Positions 11,617 to 21,200 of a stretch of 64,000 nt of DNA are shown here, in pieces; positions within the stretch are counted from its first letter, which is position 1, and every line of letters starts with the position of its first letter. A program made the position numbers and the translations under genes. The DNA is from Aphrocallistes beatrix (lineage: Eukaryota; Porifera; Hexactinellida; Sceptrulophora; Aphrocallistidae): NCBI GenBank assembly GCA_963281255.1, contig OY725494.1:4963549-5027548 (forward strand), in the 5' to 3' direction. The notes under the pieces were generated by a model that worked only from the letters and a program-made list of their open reading frames with translations, searched no databases and was not told the origin of the DNA.

Positions 11617-12154
11617 GTAACGAATTGATTGAAGAAACTGCCGGGCGCAGAAGGCTGATTTTAGGCATGTGGGAGTCTTTTGGCTATGGCTCCAGTAAGT
11701 TCTGAGTTCAGAGCAAAATGTCGACTCATCATGGAATTATGACGTCATTGTCACATTTTTAAAAGTTAAGCAACACAGTTATTCGGGCATAACTCAGCCA
11801 TTATACGAGATAGAAGGCTGAAATTTTAATAGAATCTGTATACTAACATACCTCACATATGATGCGACTTTCATCAAAAAATGATGACTCATCACTTTGT
11901 TATGACGTCATCATTACGCATTAAAAATTTTAAAATTGACAAATTTGGTGATTTTTCGAGTGAAATCGGTTTTAACACTAAGATGGACATATTTAGAGAT
12001 GTTATCTCTCTTATAATTAACCAATGTGACTCCAGGCGACCGAAGGGAGCCTCCGGCGGGCACAAAGTGTCCGCCAGCCGCGCAGCGCAAGCAAGCGCGA
12101 AGCGCGCTTGTACAATATATATACACAAACATTAATCGAGTTTTAATAGTAAGG
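11559..12154. mobile_element. TIR MITE with GC-rich hairpins, copy 1
   Basis: Starts with CCTTACTATTAAAACTCGAT and ends with its exact complement (12135-12154). After a (TA)n tract comes an AT-rich body. A GC-rich 3' part follows with two compact hairpins: one with a stem close to GGCGGACAC and an AAA loop, one with stem CAAGCGCG and an AAG loop. No transposase frame. The structure suits a non-autonomous DNA element; 3' hairpins plus subterminal inverted repeats also recall Helentron-type elements. Confidence 0.75.
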
Positions 12155-12660
12155 ATATATAATATCTCTGTAACGAATTGATTGAAGAAACTGCCGGGCG
12201 CAGAAAGCTAATTTTTGGCATGTGGGAGTCTTTGGCTATGGCTCCAGTAAGTTCTGAGCTCAGAGTGAAATGTCGACTCATCATGAAATTATGACGTCAT
12301 TGTCACATTTTTAAAAGTTAAGCAACACAATTATTCGAGCATAACTCAGCCATTATAGGAGATAGAAGGCTGAAAATTTAATAGAATATGTATACTAACA
12401 TACCTCACATATGATGTAGCTATCATCAAAGAATGATGACTCATCACTTTGTTATGACGTCATCATTACGCATCAAAAATTTTAAAATTGACAAATTTGG
12501 TGATTTTTCAATTGATATCGAATATAAAAGTAAGACAGACATATTTAGAGATGCTATCTCCCTTATAATTAACCAATTTGAACCCAGGCGAGCGAAGGGA
12601 GCCTCAGGCGGACACAAAGTGTCCGCCAGTCGCGCAGCACAAGCAAGCGAAGCGCGCTTG
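12155..12660. mobile_element. Same MITE, copy 2, head-to-tail and lacking its own TIRs
   Basis: Repeats the body of copy 1 from CTGTAACGAATTGATTGAAG to the 3' hairpin CAAGCGAAGCGCGCTTG. It has no left terminal repeat and joins host sequence directly at TTACTATTAA. It forms one insert with copy 1 inside the membrane-protein pseudogene. Confidence 0.75.
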
Positions 12661-12852
12661 TTACTATTAACATTGGAACTCTGAGTGCCAACGGTTCAAC
12701 CCAAATTAGTGTTGAAAGAGATGAAAGTGCAGAATTAGCTGAAGATAACGACCATCCAACTGGTACTCAGATACCAGATGATAGTGAATCTCTAGCTACC
12801 AATCAAATAGCTGATGTTACTCAGTCCACACAAGCGACCAATCACATAGATA

Positions 12853-14580
12853 ATGTTACTCAATCTCAAGATACTGAGTGGTGATGAGTCTGATGATGAA
12901 TCTAGTGATGAGGAATCTAGTGATGAGGAATCTAGTGATGAGGAGTCTAGTGATGAGGAATCTAGTGATGAGGAATCTAGTGATGAGGAGTCTAGTGATG
13001 AGGAATCTAGTGATGAGGAATCTAGTGATGAGGAATCTAGTGATGAGGAGTCTAGTGATGAGGAATCTAGTGATGAGGAGTCTAGTGATGAGGAATCTAG
13101 TGATGAGGAATCTAGTGATGAGGAGTCTAGTGATGAGGAATCTAGTGATGAGGAATCTAGTGATGAGGAGTCTAGTGATGAGGAATCTAGTGATGAGGAA
13201 TCTAGTGATGAGGAATCTAGTGATGAGGAGTCTAGTGATGAGGAATCTAGTGATGAGGAGTCTAGTGATGAGGAATCTAGTGATGAGGAATCTAGTGATG
13301 AGGAGTCTAGTGATGAGGAATCTAGTGATGAGGAGTCTAGTGATGAGGAATCTAGTGATGAGGAATCTAGTGATGAGGAGTCTAGTGATGAGGAATCTAG
13401 TGATGAGGAATCTAGTGATGAGGAATCTAGTGATGAGGAATCTAGTGATGAGGAATCTAGTGATGAGGAGTCTAGTGATGAGGAATCTAGTGATGAGGAG
13501 TCTAGTGATGAGGAATCTAGTGATGAGGAATCTAGTGATGAGGAGTCTAGTGATGAGGAATCTAGTGATGAGGAATCTAGTGATGAGGAATCTAGTGATG
13601 AGGAATCTAGTGATGAGGAGTCTAGTGATGAGGAGTCTAGTGATGAGGAATCTAGTGATGAGGAGTCTAGTGATGAGGAGTCTAGTGATGAGGAATCTAG
13701 TGATGAGGAGTCTAGTGATGAGGAATCTAGTGATGAGGAATCTAGTGATGAGGAGTCTAGTGATGAGGAATCTAGTGATGAGGAGTCTAGTGATGAGGAA
13801 TCTAGTGATGAGGAATCTAGTGATGAGGAATCTAGTGATGAGGAATCTAGTGATGAGGAATCTAGTGATGAGGAGTCTAGTGATGAGGAATCTAGTGATG
13901 AGGAATCTAGTGATGAGGAATCTAGTGATGAGGAATCTAGTGATGAGGAATCTAGTGATGAGGAATCTAGTGATGAGGAGTCTAGTGATGAGGAATCTAG
14001 TGATGAGGAGTCTAGTGATGAGGAGTCTAGTGATGAGGAATCTAGTGATGAGGAGTCTAGTGATGAGGAATCTAGTGATGAGGAATCTAGTGATGAGGAG
14101 TCTAGTGATGAGGAATCTAGTGATGAGGAGTCTAGTGATGAGGAATCTAGTGATGAGGAATCTAGTGATGAGGAATCTAGTGATGAGGAATCTAGTGATG
14201 AGGAATCTAGTGATGAGTCTAGTGATGAGGAATCTAGTGATGAGGAATCTAGTGATGAGGAATCTAGTGATGAGGAGTCTAGTGATGAGGAATCTAGTGA
14301 TGAGGAATCTAGTGATGAGTCTAGTGATGAGGAATCTAGTGATGAGGAATCTAGTGATGAGGAGTCTAGTGATGAGGAATCTAGTGATGAGGAATCTAGT
14401 GATGAGGAATCTAGTGATGAGGAGTCTAGTGATGAGGAATCTAGTGATGAGGAATCTAGTGATGAGTCTAGTGATGAGGAATCTAGTGATGAGGAATCTA
14501 GTGATGATGAATCTAGTGATGAGGAATCTAGTGATGATGAATCTAGTGATGAGGAATCTAGTGATGAGGAGTCTGATTAA
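12853..14580 (+). repeat. 15-bp coding-type array (Ser-Ser-Asp-Glu-Glu)n
   Basis: About 112 tandem units of GATGAGGAATCTAGT fill 12895-14577. In the frame opening at 12853 they read as an acidic Ser/Asp/Glu repeat of up to 575 residues ending at TAA 14578-14580. Nearly all unit variation is GAA versus GAG, synonymous in this frame. Three units are shortened by exactly 3 bp, and two near the end read GATGATGAA. Each unit has casein-kinase-2-like sites (S-D-E-E). The array probably formed the extracellular tail of the disrupted upstream gene: dropping the single G at 12876 would connect the frames. Whether it is translated now is open. Confidence 0.6.
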
Positions 14581-15213
14581 CTTCGTGTTTACTTATCTAC
14601 TTTGCTTTATTCAGAATGAAATGGGTTTCCCTTCTGAAGAAAGGATTGCAAATACTCCTGTGTCATTCTTATATGTTATATTTCAATATGATGTTTTATT
14701 GCACTATGTTACTCGAAATTAAACATCATGGTGGTCTTATACCTTCAGTGTTTCATAAGTAAATTGGAGTGGAATGGGTTCAGAGAACGAACAGTGTCAA
14801 CACATTCCAATCGCTTTACTAGCTCTTCCATTGAGCTAATTCTCACGAGTGCCTTTATTAAATGAAAATTTCCCATTGTCCGCTTTATCATGGCTCAGTG
14901 AATTAAAAATATTTCACCGAAAACAAATCAATATTCTCATTAGGATGAGAGAATTAACCTAAGCGTTTAGACATAGAGAATCCATCAAGACAGCTCTAGA
15001 ACTGTTAAGAGGTGTGAAACATTAAAATCTCTACACAGGATAGAATCTAATCGGACAGCTGATGAATAGACCTAATATGCCGTTTGAGATTTAATTACTT
15101 AAATTCTACTTTGAAAAATGCATGCACAGCGAATAATGAATGCAGAGAGCATTGCGAATCATTCTAGCATTGCTAAGCGCACTTAAAATCACAAGAATGT
15201 AACTAATTAAGGT
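14581..15213. other. Spacer
   Basis: No gene, repeat or RNA recognised between the acidic repeat array and Maf-like gene D. Confidence 0.4.
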
Positions 15214-15591
15214 TCATTGCAATACAGCAGCACTAGCGTCTTCTCCATTCATTTGATGCATTAAAAGCTCGTATTGGTGGATTTCTGCAATCATGGTTTG
15301 CCTAAGTTGGATTAGTTCACTCTTCTCTCGCTTCAGTTTCGTCACGACTTGTTCCAGCTTGCGGTGCTCGATGCGCATTAATTTGTCGTGATTGTACTTC
15401 CAATTCGATTTCCTCATTCGCTTTCGCTCCCGTTTGAGGTGGGTAGTCTCGGATTGAGTAGCGTTGACCGATTGAAGGACAATTTGGAAGTCGGTATAGT
15501 CCAGATCCCGAATTTGTTTATCGCTCAGATATGGAAATTCTGGCAAAAGATTAATGGAAGAATCTACAATTATTTTGTACTTTTCTTCCAT
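15214..15591 (-). CDS. Maf-like bZIP protein D (rewritten basic region)
   Basis: Intronless, 125 aa, ATG at 15591. FPYLSDKQIRDLDYTDFQIVL is the extended homology region. ERKRMRKSNWKYNHD is the altered basic region. LEQVVTKLKREKSELIQLR and the final HQYELLMHQM make the zipper and correspond to the DAYKxKYEKL end of Maf zippers. This is the longest family member, with a short extra C-terminal tail. It lies about 9.5 kb from gene C, with the membrane-protein pair between them. Confidence 0.8.
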   Translation of the reverse strand: MEEKYKIIVDSSINLLPEFPYLSDKQIRDLDYTDFQIVLQSVNATQSETTHLKRERKRMRKSNWKYNHDKLMRIEHRKLEQVVTKLKREKSELIQLRQTMIAEIHQYELLMHQMNGEDASAAVLQ

Positions 15592-16077
15592 TAATACTTA
15601 CATGCAAGAATAGAGGCATCCGTCTCTTTTAAACTAAACAACAATGATGTAATTGCGATGTGGAGGAAGCAAAAACAACTCAAACCAGTTGTATACATCT
15701 TTATAGATTGCAACAGATGCAACGAGGATACAAAAGCAGAAAACGCTCTGCACAGATAGAGCTATAAGAGCTTAGTGTGCCCCACGTAAGGCTACAAGAG
15801 ACGAGAAGGCTACAGGATAGCTAGCAGAATGCTTCTTATGTAAGTATACATATAAAGAACTGCACTACTGAACTGAACGCAAGTTTGTGTTTGTCGAAAT
15901 TGCATTGACTGTTGAGTCAAAACTTTATGGTCAATTCAGCTATAATATTTCATTTCAAAGAAGAAAACACTTTTAAGGTAGGACCCTCAGCATTTAACAA
16001 AGTTTCTTGTTAACTCCTAGTTCTAGAATAAGAGGTGGTGTTTGGGGTAAGAATGAATGTGTTATTCCTTTTGAGGA
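15592..16077. other. Spacer
   Basis: Upstream flank of Maf-like gene D. A TCTATAAAG word on the minus strand near 15700 is a possible TATA element. Nothing else recognised. Confidence 0.3.
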
Positions 16078-16079
16078 TA

Positions 16080-16234
16080 CAGTCGATTCCGCTTAATAGG
16101 GTCACTTTTGGCAGGACCAGAATAGCTCTCACACATTGAAGCTAATACAAAATATTTTCGGTTAATAGGGTTCTCCGCTTAATCGGGCCAAAATGTCCTC
16201 TGACCGATGTGACCCTATTAAGCGGAGTCGACTG
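16080..16234. mobile_element. Tc1/pogo-type MITE, 155 bp
   Basis: Flanked by TA on both sides. Ends are CAGTCGATTCCGCTTAATAG and the complement of CAGTCGACTCCGCTTAATAG. Its interior matches the element at 18580-18765 in reverse. TA target and CAGTCGA ends are typical of Tc1/mariner/pogo-derived MITEs. Confidence 0.85.
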
Positions 16235-16277
16235 TATTTGGGATTATTGTGAATCTAGGCACGAGGAAGATATCAAT

Positions 16278-16836
16278 CCTTACTATTTAAACTCGATTAA
16301 TGTTTGTGTATAAATATCTGAAACGAATTGATTGAAGAAACTGCCAGGCGCAGAAAGCTGATTTTTGGCATGTGGGGTCTTTTGGCTATGGCTCCACTAA
16401 GTTCTGACCTCAGACGAAAATGTAGACTCATCATGGAATTATTACGTCATTGTCACTTTTTTGATAATTAGAAATTTCAGTTTTTCTACTATAACTCAGC
16501 CATTTTAGGTAGAAAGCTGAAATTTTAATAGAATGTGTATATTGACATATCTCAAATATGATAAAACTCTCATCAAAAAATGATGACTCATCACTCTGTA
16601 ACGACGTCATCATTACTCGTCAATTATTGAAAAATTTAAAAATTTTGTGATATTTCGAGTGATATCAATTATAACATCAAGACAGACGTATTTATAGATG
16701 TTATCTACCTTATGATTAATAAATGTGGGCCCAGGCGCGCAAAGGGCGCCTCCGGCGGACACAAAGTGTCCGCTAGCCGCGCAGCGCAACCAAGCGGAGC
16801 GCTCTTGTATCTATAATATCAACTCGAATATTCAAA
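16278..16836. mobile_element. TIR MITE with GC-rich hairpins, copy 3
   Basis: Diverged copy of the elements at 11559 and 12155. It starts CCTTACTATTTAAACTCGAT, carries the CTGAAACGAATTGATTGAAG body, and has the GGCGGACACAAAGTGTCCGC hairpin near 16755. Its right end is decayed. It shows that the element is a dispersed family and not part of the membrane-protein gene. Confidence 0.75.
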
Positions 16837-16839
16837 TTA

Positions 16840-17740
16840 CCATAAAATAGATCGCTATAAACCGCTCTCTTCCTGGATTAAATATTTAAGTCTAAAATAT
16901 ACGGAAAAGTAATTTCTTTTCTTCTAGGATCATTTTTAGGTATAAATCCTGAGCTAATCTTTTTGAGATTTTTTGTCCAATTTAGAAATAATTCATAACA
17001 CACGGCACAGCTAAAGGTTTTCTAAGATTATTGTTATTTTGGCTCCATTCAAATTCTCAATGAGTATCGCACAGCGAGGAACTTTAGAATGAAATAAATC
17101 ATTCGGGAAAGAAGAACAAAACTCTTTATTAGTGGAATTGCTTCTAGAATATCGGAGAATTATTATAATTGTTAGATATTTTAAAAGAAACAAGATACAT
17201 AGTATATTCTATCACTTCTCTACAGATTTGAAGGGTGTTATTACTTTTTATCATTTCTGTATTACCTAACTCCAGCATTACACTGATCTTATCTAGACGA
17301 TGAAATCTGTACAGGAATATTCCTCAAAGCATCCGGCCCATGTTGTGAGGGGAAAGTTTGAGAATCCTGTGCTAACTTTGGACTTAACAGTGGAAGACAA
17401 ACTTTCAAGTCTTTAAAGTTTTGCACATTACAATGAAAGCTGATTTTCTGAGATGATAGTGGTATAGTCACAATGTAGAGGATATGTTGATAAGGAAGCA
17501 TCGATATATTTTGTGAATTTATCAGGTGATTTGTAGCCATAAGCTCTTTATTTCAAAACAACGACGAATTTGTTATTTCAGCTGGAATTTATTATTCTAC
17601 TTGTGTGGTCGAGCACATACGTTCTTATTATGTACTGATAGCATCAGATAATGTATCTTAGACAAGTTTCTTAAACTGTGGTACGCGAGTACAGCCGCAG
17701 AGAAAGTGGAAAACCATTTTTTATACTTTTACATAAGATT
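16840..17740. other. Spacer
   Basis: AT-rich, no gene or repeat recognised. Short open frames on the minus strand lack motifs. Confidence 0.35.
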
Positions 17741-17743
17741 ACA

Positions 17744-17907
17744 AGGGTTGCCGTGGGAATGGAATTTCAATTCCCATTCCCACAGGATTTCTGTGGGAAT
17801 GCCCACATAACCCACATGTGGGAATTCCCATAGGCTTTAAGTCATTACCATTCACATCCCATATGGGAATATGTGGGTTTTCCCATAGGAATTCCCACGG
17901 CAACCCT
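17744..17907. mobile_element. Palindromic MITE, 164 bp
   Basis: Perfect 17-bp terminal inverted repeats AGGGTTGCCGTGGGAAT. The interior is built of further TGGGAAT and ATTCCCA words, so nearly the whole element can fold on itself. No coding capacity. Superfamily uncertain; I could not see a clean target duplication. Confidence 0.8.
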
Positions 17908-18095
17908 GAAGATTTGTATTGAGTCGAGTTTGCAATATGAAGAAGTCTCTCCACTGTGCATATCTCTCTGGTCTGTCGTATCTCAGTTTGATAATCAGAC
18001 AGAGATCTGAGTTAGAGAATATCTCCCTTCTCCATTAGGGACTACTGCCTGCTAGTTACAACCCACATATTTATATTCTTAAGAATATTAAGTTT

Positions 18096-18101
18096 ATTTA
18101 G
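18096..18101 (-). terminator. Possible poly(A) signal of the filamin gene
   Basis: AATAAA on the minus strand about 115 nt downstream of the stop codon at 18217. It is the first such hexamer I see there. Confidence 0.35.
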
Positions 18102-18216
18102 TAAACAAAATCGGTCAATACAAATAGTAAGGTAGGACGGTTGTTTTCAATAAAGTGATGAAGTTGCAATTCGAATAAATATAAAAATATAAATAAATAA
18201 AAATTCTAAATTAAGA

Positions 18217-21200
18217 TTAGTAAAAGAGTGAAGTCTGCTCTGCGAAATTATCCATGCCAGGAGGGGGCGCTGCTTGGTGATAAGCCTGGTGCATAGGAAT
18301 GTACTGGTACTGAGGCTGCTGGTAGAACTGAGGTGGGTATAGGAGTGGCTGGGGGGGGACGGGATAGGAGACTGGAGGAGCATACCTCTGTAGTCTCTGG
18401 GCTGCTTTCTGCTGCTGATGGATGGCCGCCGGGACTGTGGAAGGCTGGGAAGGTCTGTGCACTACCATCTGCCTAGATCTGTGTCTCCCGTCCCTCCTGC
18501 GGATAGAACAACTGTCAAACTCCTGAACTTCTGATTCTTAACTTAACCATGGATTTAGAGAATATGTATCGTGAAAATACAGTCGACTCCGCTTAATAGG
18601 GTCACATCGGTCAAAAGACATTTTGGCCCGATTAAGCGGAGAACCTTATTAACCGAAAATATTTTGTATTAGCTTCTATGTGTGGGAACTATTTCGGTCC
18701 TGCCAAAAGTGGCCCGAAATCGGTTGATCCGATTAACCGTTGGCCCTATTAAGCGGAGTCGACTGTATTTTAATTAATAACAAGCACACTTCGCTTGCTT
18801 GCGGAGACTGTGTGTTCGCAGAGATAAGTAAATCGAGTTTTAATAATATGGATGTCAATCTTGATCGTGATTGGCCATCTGTAAGTTGAAAGTTTGCAGA
18901 AAAGAGAGTACAAACCTTTCGAACATTCCAAATATCCCAGATCTCTGCTTCTCCTTAGGAATGTGGCGCGTGGCTATTTCCGGAGAAAAGGATACTGTCT
19001 TGTCGGTCGCCAAATCTCCCTTTGAAGCCTCTTCCGTAACAACTAGATACAAATAAGGAATGTACCAAACTATAACAGTCCTAAATCTAACAGAATACTA
19101 CAGAATGCTTTTGTTCTGTTTCCACAGAGTCGCACATCATGCAACACTGCACGGCCGTATCAGATCTCTACGGGCGCCTATTAAGCATCAATAATTTCCA
19201 TTTAAGGAAACAAATTTCTAAATATTCCGAATTGAGATTTGGAATGGAAGACCACTCACCTCTCTCTCTGCCTTTCTGTCTGAGCTCAAGCGAATCCCGC
19301 TTACGTCTCGACTTCTCAGATCCTGTCTCAGTTCTAATTTTAGATTTCTCACTTGACACCTTTCTGAACCTCATCCTCTCCCCCTTCCCTCTCTTCCTGT
19401 CCGCCGGTTTCTCAGCTGTCTCTGTTATAATCTTAGAGTCATCAGCTGGTTTCAGAGACACATCAGCTGATTGAGGTCTGCTATTTTTAGAACTCAGTTC
19501 CATCAGCTGTTCCTTAGTGCGGCGCACACGGGCGCCTTCCCTCAGATTCCTGAGAGACGGAGACTCTACGAGAAGAACACTCAAGACCCGCAATCTCCTC
19601 TCACACTCAAATTCAATTATTCTACAATTTAAGAATGGAGATTGATTCTTCGAAGCAGAGTTTAAAGACTGTGGACCAGATCATACTATTCCTACTCTCA
19701 TCAGCCAGTACTCTCCTGTTTATACTCACATTTTCACACCTCTACTTCAAAGCTGCTTTTAAAGCAGTTAAGAGGATCTGCAGAATCCAATTCACTTTCT
19801 TAGAAAGAGTTAATGCAAATACCATATTTACGTTATTATTAACCTAGATACCACTAGAATGTTCCATAAATAGAACTCACCAAACGCTGAAGATCTCTCT
19901 TCCGGAATCTTCTGGCTCCGCTTGATCAGGCTACTGACCACTCCTCTCTGAGTCTTCTCCAGAGCCACTGCTTCTGCCACTCTGTCGTCTCCCGACACTT
20001 TCACACCTCCTTGCTCTGCTGTCCTCACTGCTAATACATCGAACACTCCTCTCTTGCTGACATCCACTCCTGATACTTCATCCAATCTCTCCATTTCTTT
20101 CAATCTTTTCACACTTCTGTCTGTTACTTTGTTTTCGCCTCTTTGTACCACTTTTTTTACATCTCCATGTAATATATCCTCACTATGTGTCACATTTTTA
20201 ACACTTCCATAAGACACATTCTCTCGATCTGCCACTTTTTTCGCACTTCCATAAGACACATTCTCTCGATCTGTCACTTTTTTCGCACTTCCATAAGACA
20301 CATTCTCTCGATCTGTCACTTTTTTCGCACTTCCATAAGACACATTCTCTCGATCTGCCACTTTTTTCGCACTTCCATAAGACACATTCTCTCGATCTGC
20401 CACTTTTTTCGCACTTCCATAAGACACATTCTCTCGATCTGTCACTTTTTTCGCACCTCCATAAGACACATTCTCTCGATCTGCCACTTTTTTAACACCT
20501 GCTCTCTCGGCTAATCTCTCCCTGGAGGGATCCCTTCTCGGCACAGCTGGAATTCTTTCAGGAGACAATCTTTTTTCGAATTGGTTAATCTGAGCCAACA
20601 CTCTCCCTCTCTCCACCTCTGTCCTCCTCAAACCATCAGCTGATCCGAGCCTATTTTTAGAAACTTCAACAGACTCAACTTTGACCTCATCATCCCGTAA
20701 CGATCCAATTCTATTTATAGTTTCCTTCACCGACCCAGTTCTATAAATAGCTTCACTTGAGAGCCCAGTTCTATTAATATCTTCATTCGAGAGCCCAGTT
20801 CTATAAATAGTTTCATCAGAGAGCCCAGTTCTATTAATATCTCCATAAGAAAGTCCAGTTCTATTAATAGGCTCGTCAACTGATCCGATCCTATTAATAG
20901 CTTCTTCTACCGATTCAAATCTATTAATAGCTTCCTGCTTAGAATCCAGTCTATGTGTAGCGCCTGGAGGAATTCTCTCGGTTGGGGTTGGATGCGTTCT
21001 ATCAATAGTATCGAGTCCTGGAACCAATCTATCAATGGAATCATCTGTTCTATTAATAGCATCGTATTCCTGTGCTGCTCTACCTGCATAACCAACATGG
21101 TCCTTGGTTGCTCTGTCCTTAGCATCGTAGTCTTGAGGTGAAGTATTAAGAGTAGCATATACTTCAGCTGTTCTATTTTTAGCATCATAGTCTTGAGGTG

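Larger units (their letters stand above)
11386..12884 (+). pseudogene. Paralogue of the mucin-like membrane gene, split by MITEs
   Basis: The 5' part encodes a short tail rich in Lys and Ser, then one membrane segment (AIFIFLGIGIGAMY) like that of the gene at 8058 (LSIGIGVAFGVVF). The upstream leader and TTTTGTAG splice-like signal are also shared. After residue 58 the frame runs into an insert. TTACTATTAA occurs at 11561-11570 and again at 12661-12670. Omitting 11561-12660 joins the two sides in frame, giving about 132 aa that end in a Thr/Gln/Asp-rich stretch (ADVTQSTQATNHIDNVTQ) like the intact paralogue. The joined frame stops at 12882-12884, just before the Ser/Asp/Glu array, which is open in another frame. 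As assembled the gene is broken. Confidence 0.65.

Noticed and set aside
12878..14722. 614-codon frame reading VMRNL/VMRSL through the 15-bp array
   Set aside because: Open only because the unit is a multiple of 3; unit variants are non-synonymous here but silent in the Ser/Asp/Glu frame.
20185..20514. Plus-strand frame with CHFFRTSIRHILSI repeats
   Set aside because: Shadow of the 42-bp repeats coding the filamin tail on the minus strand.
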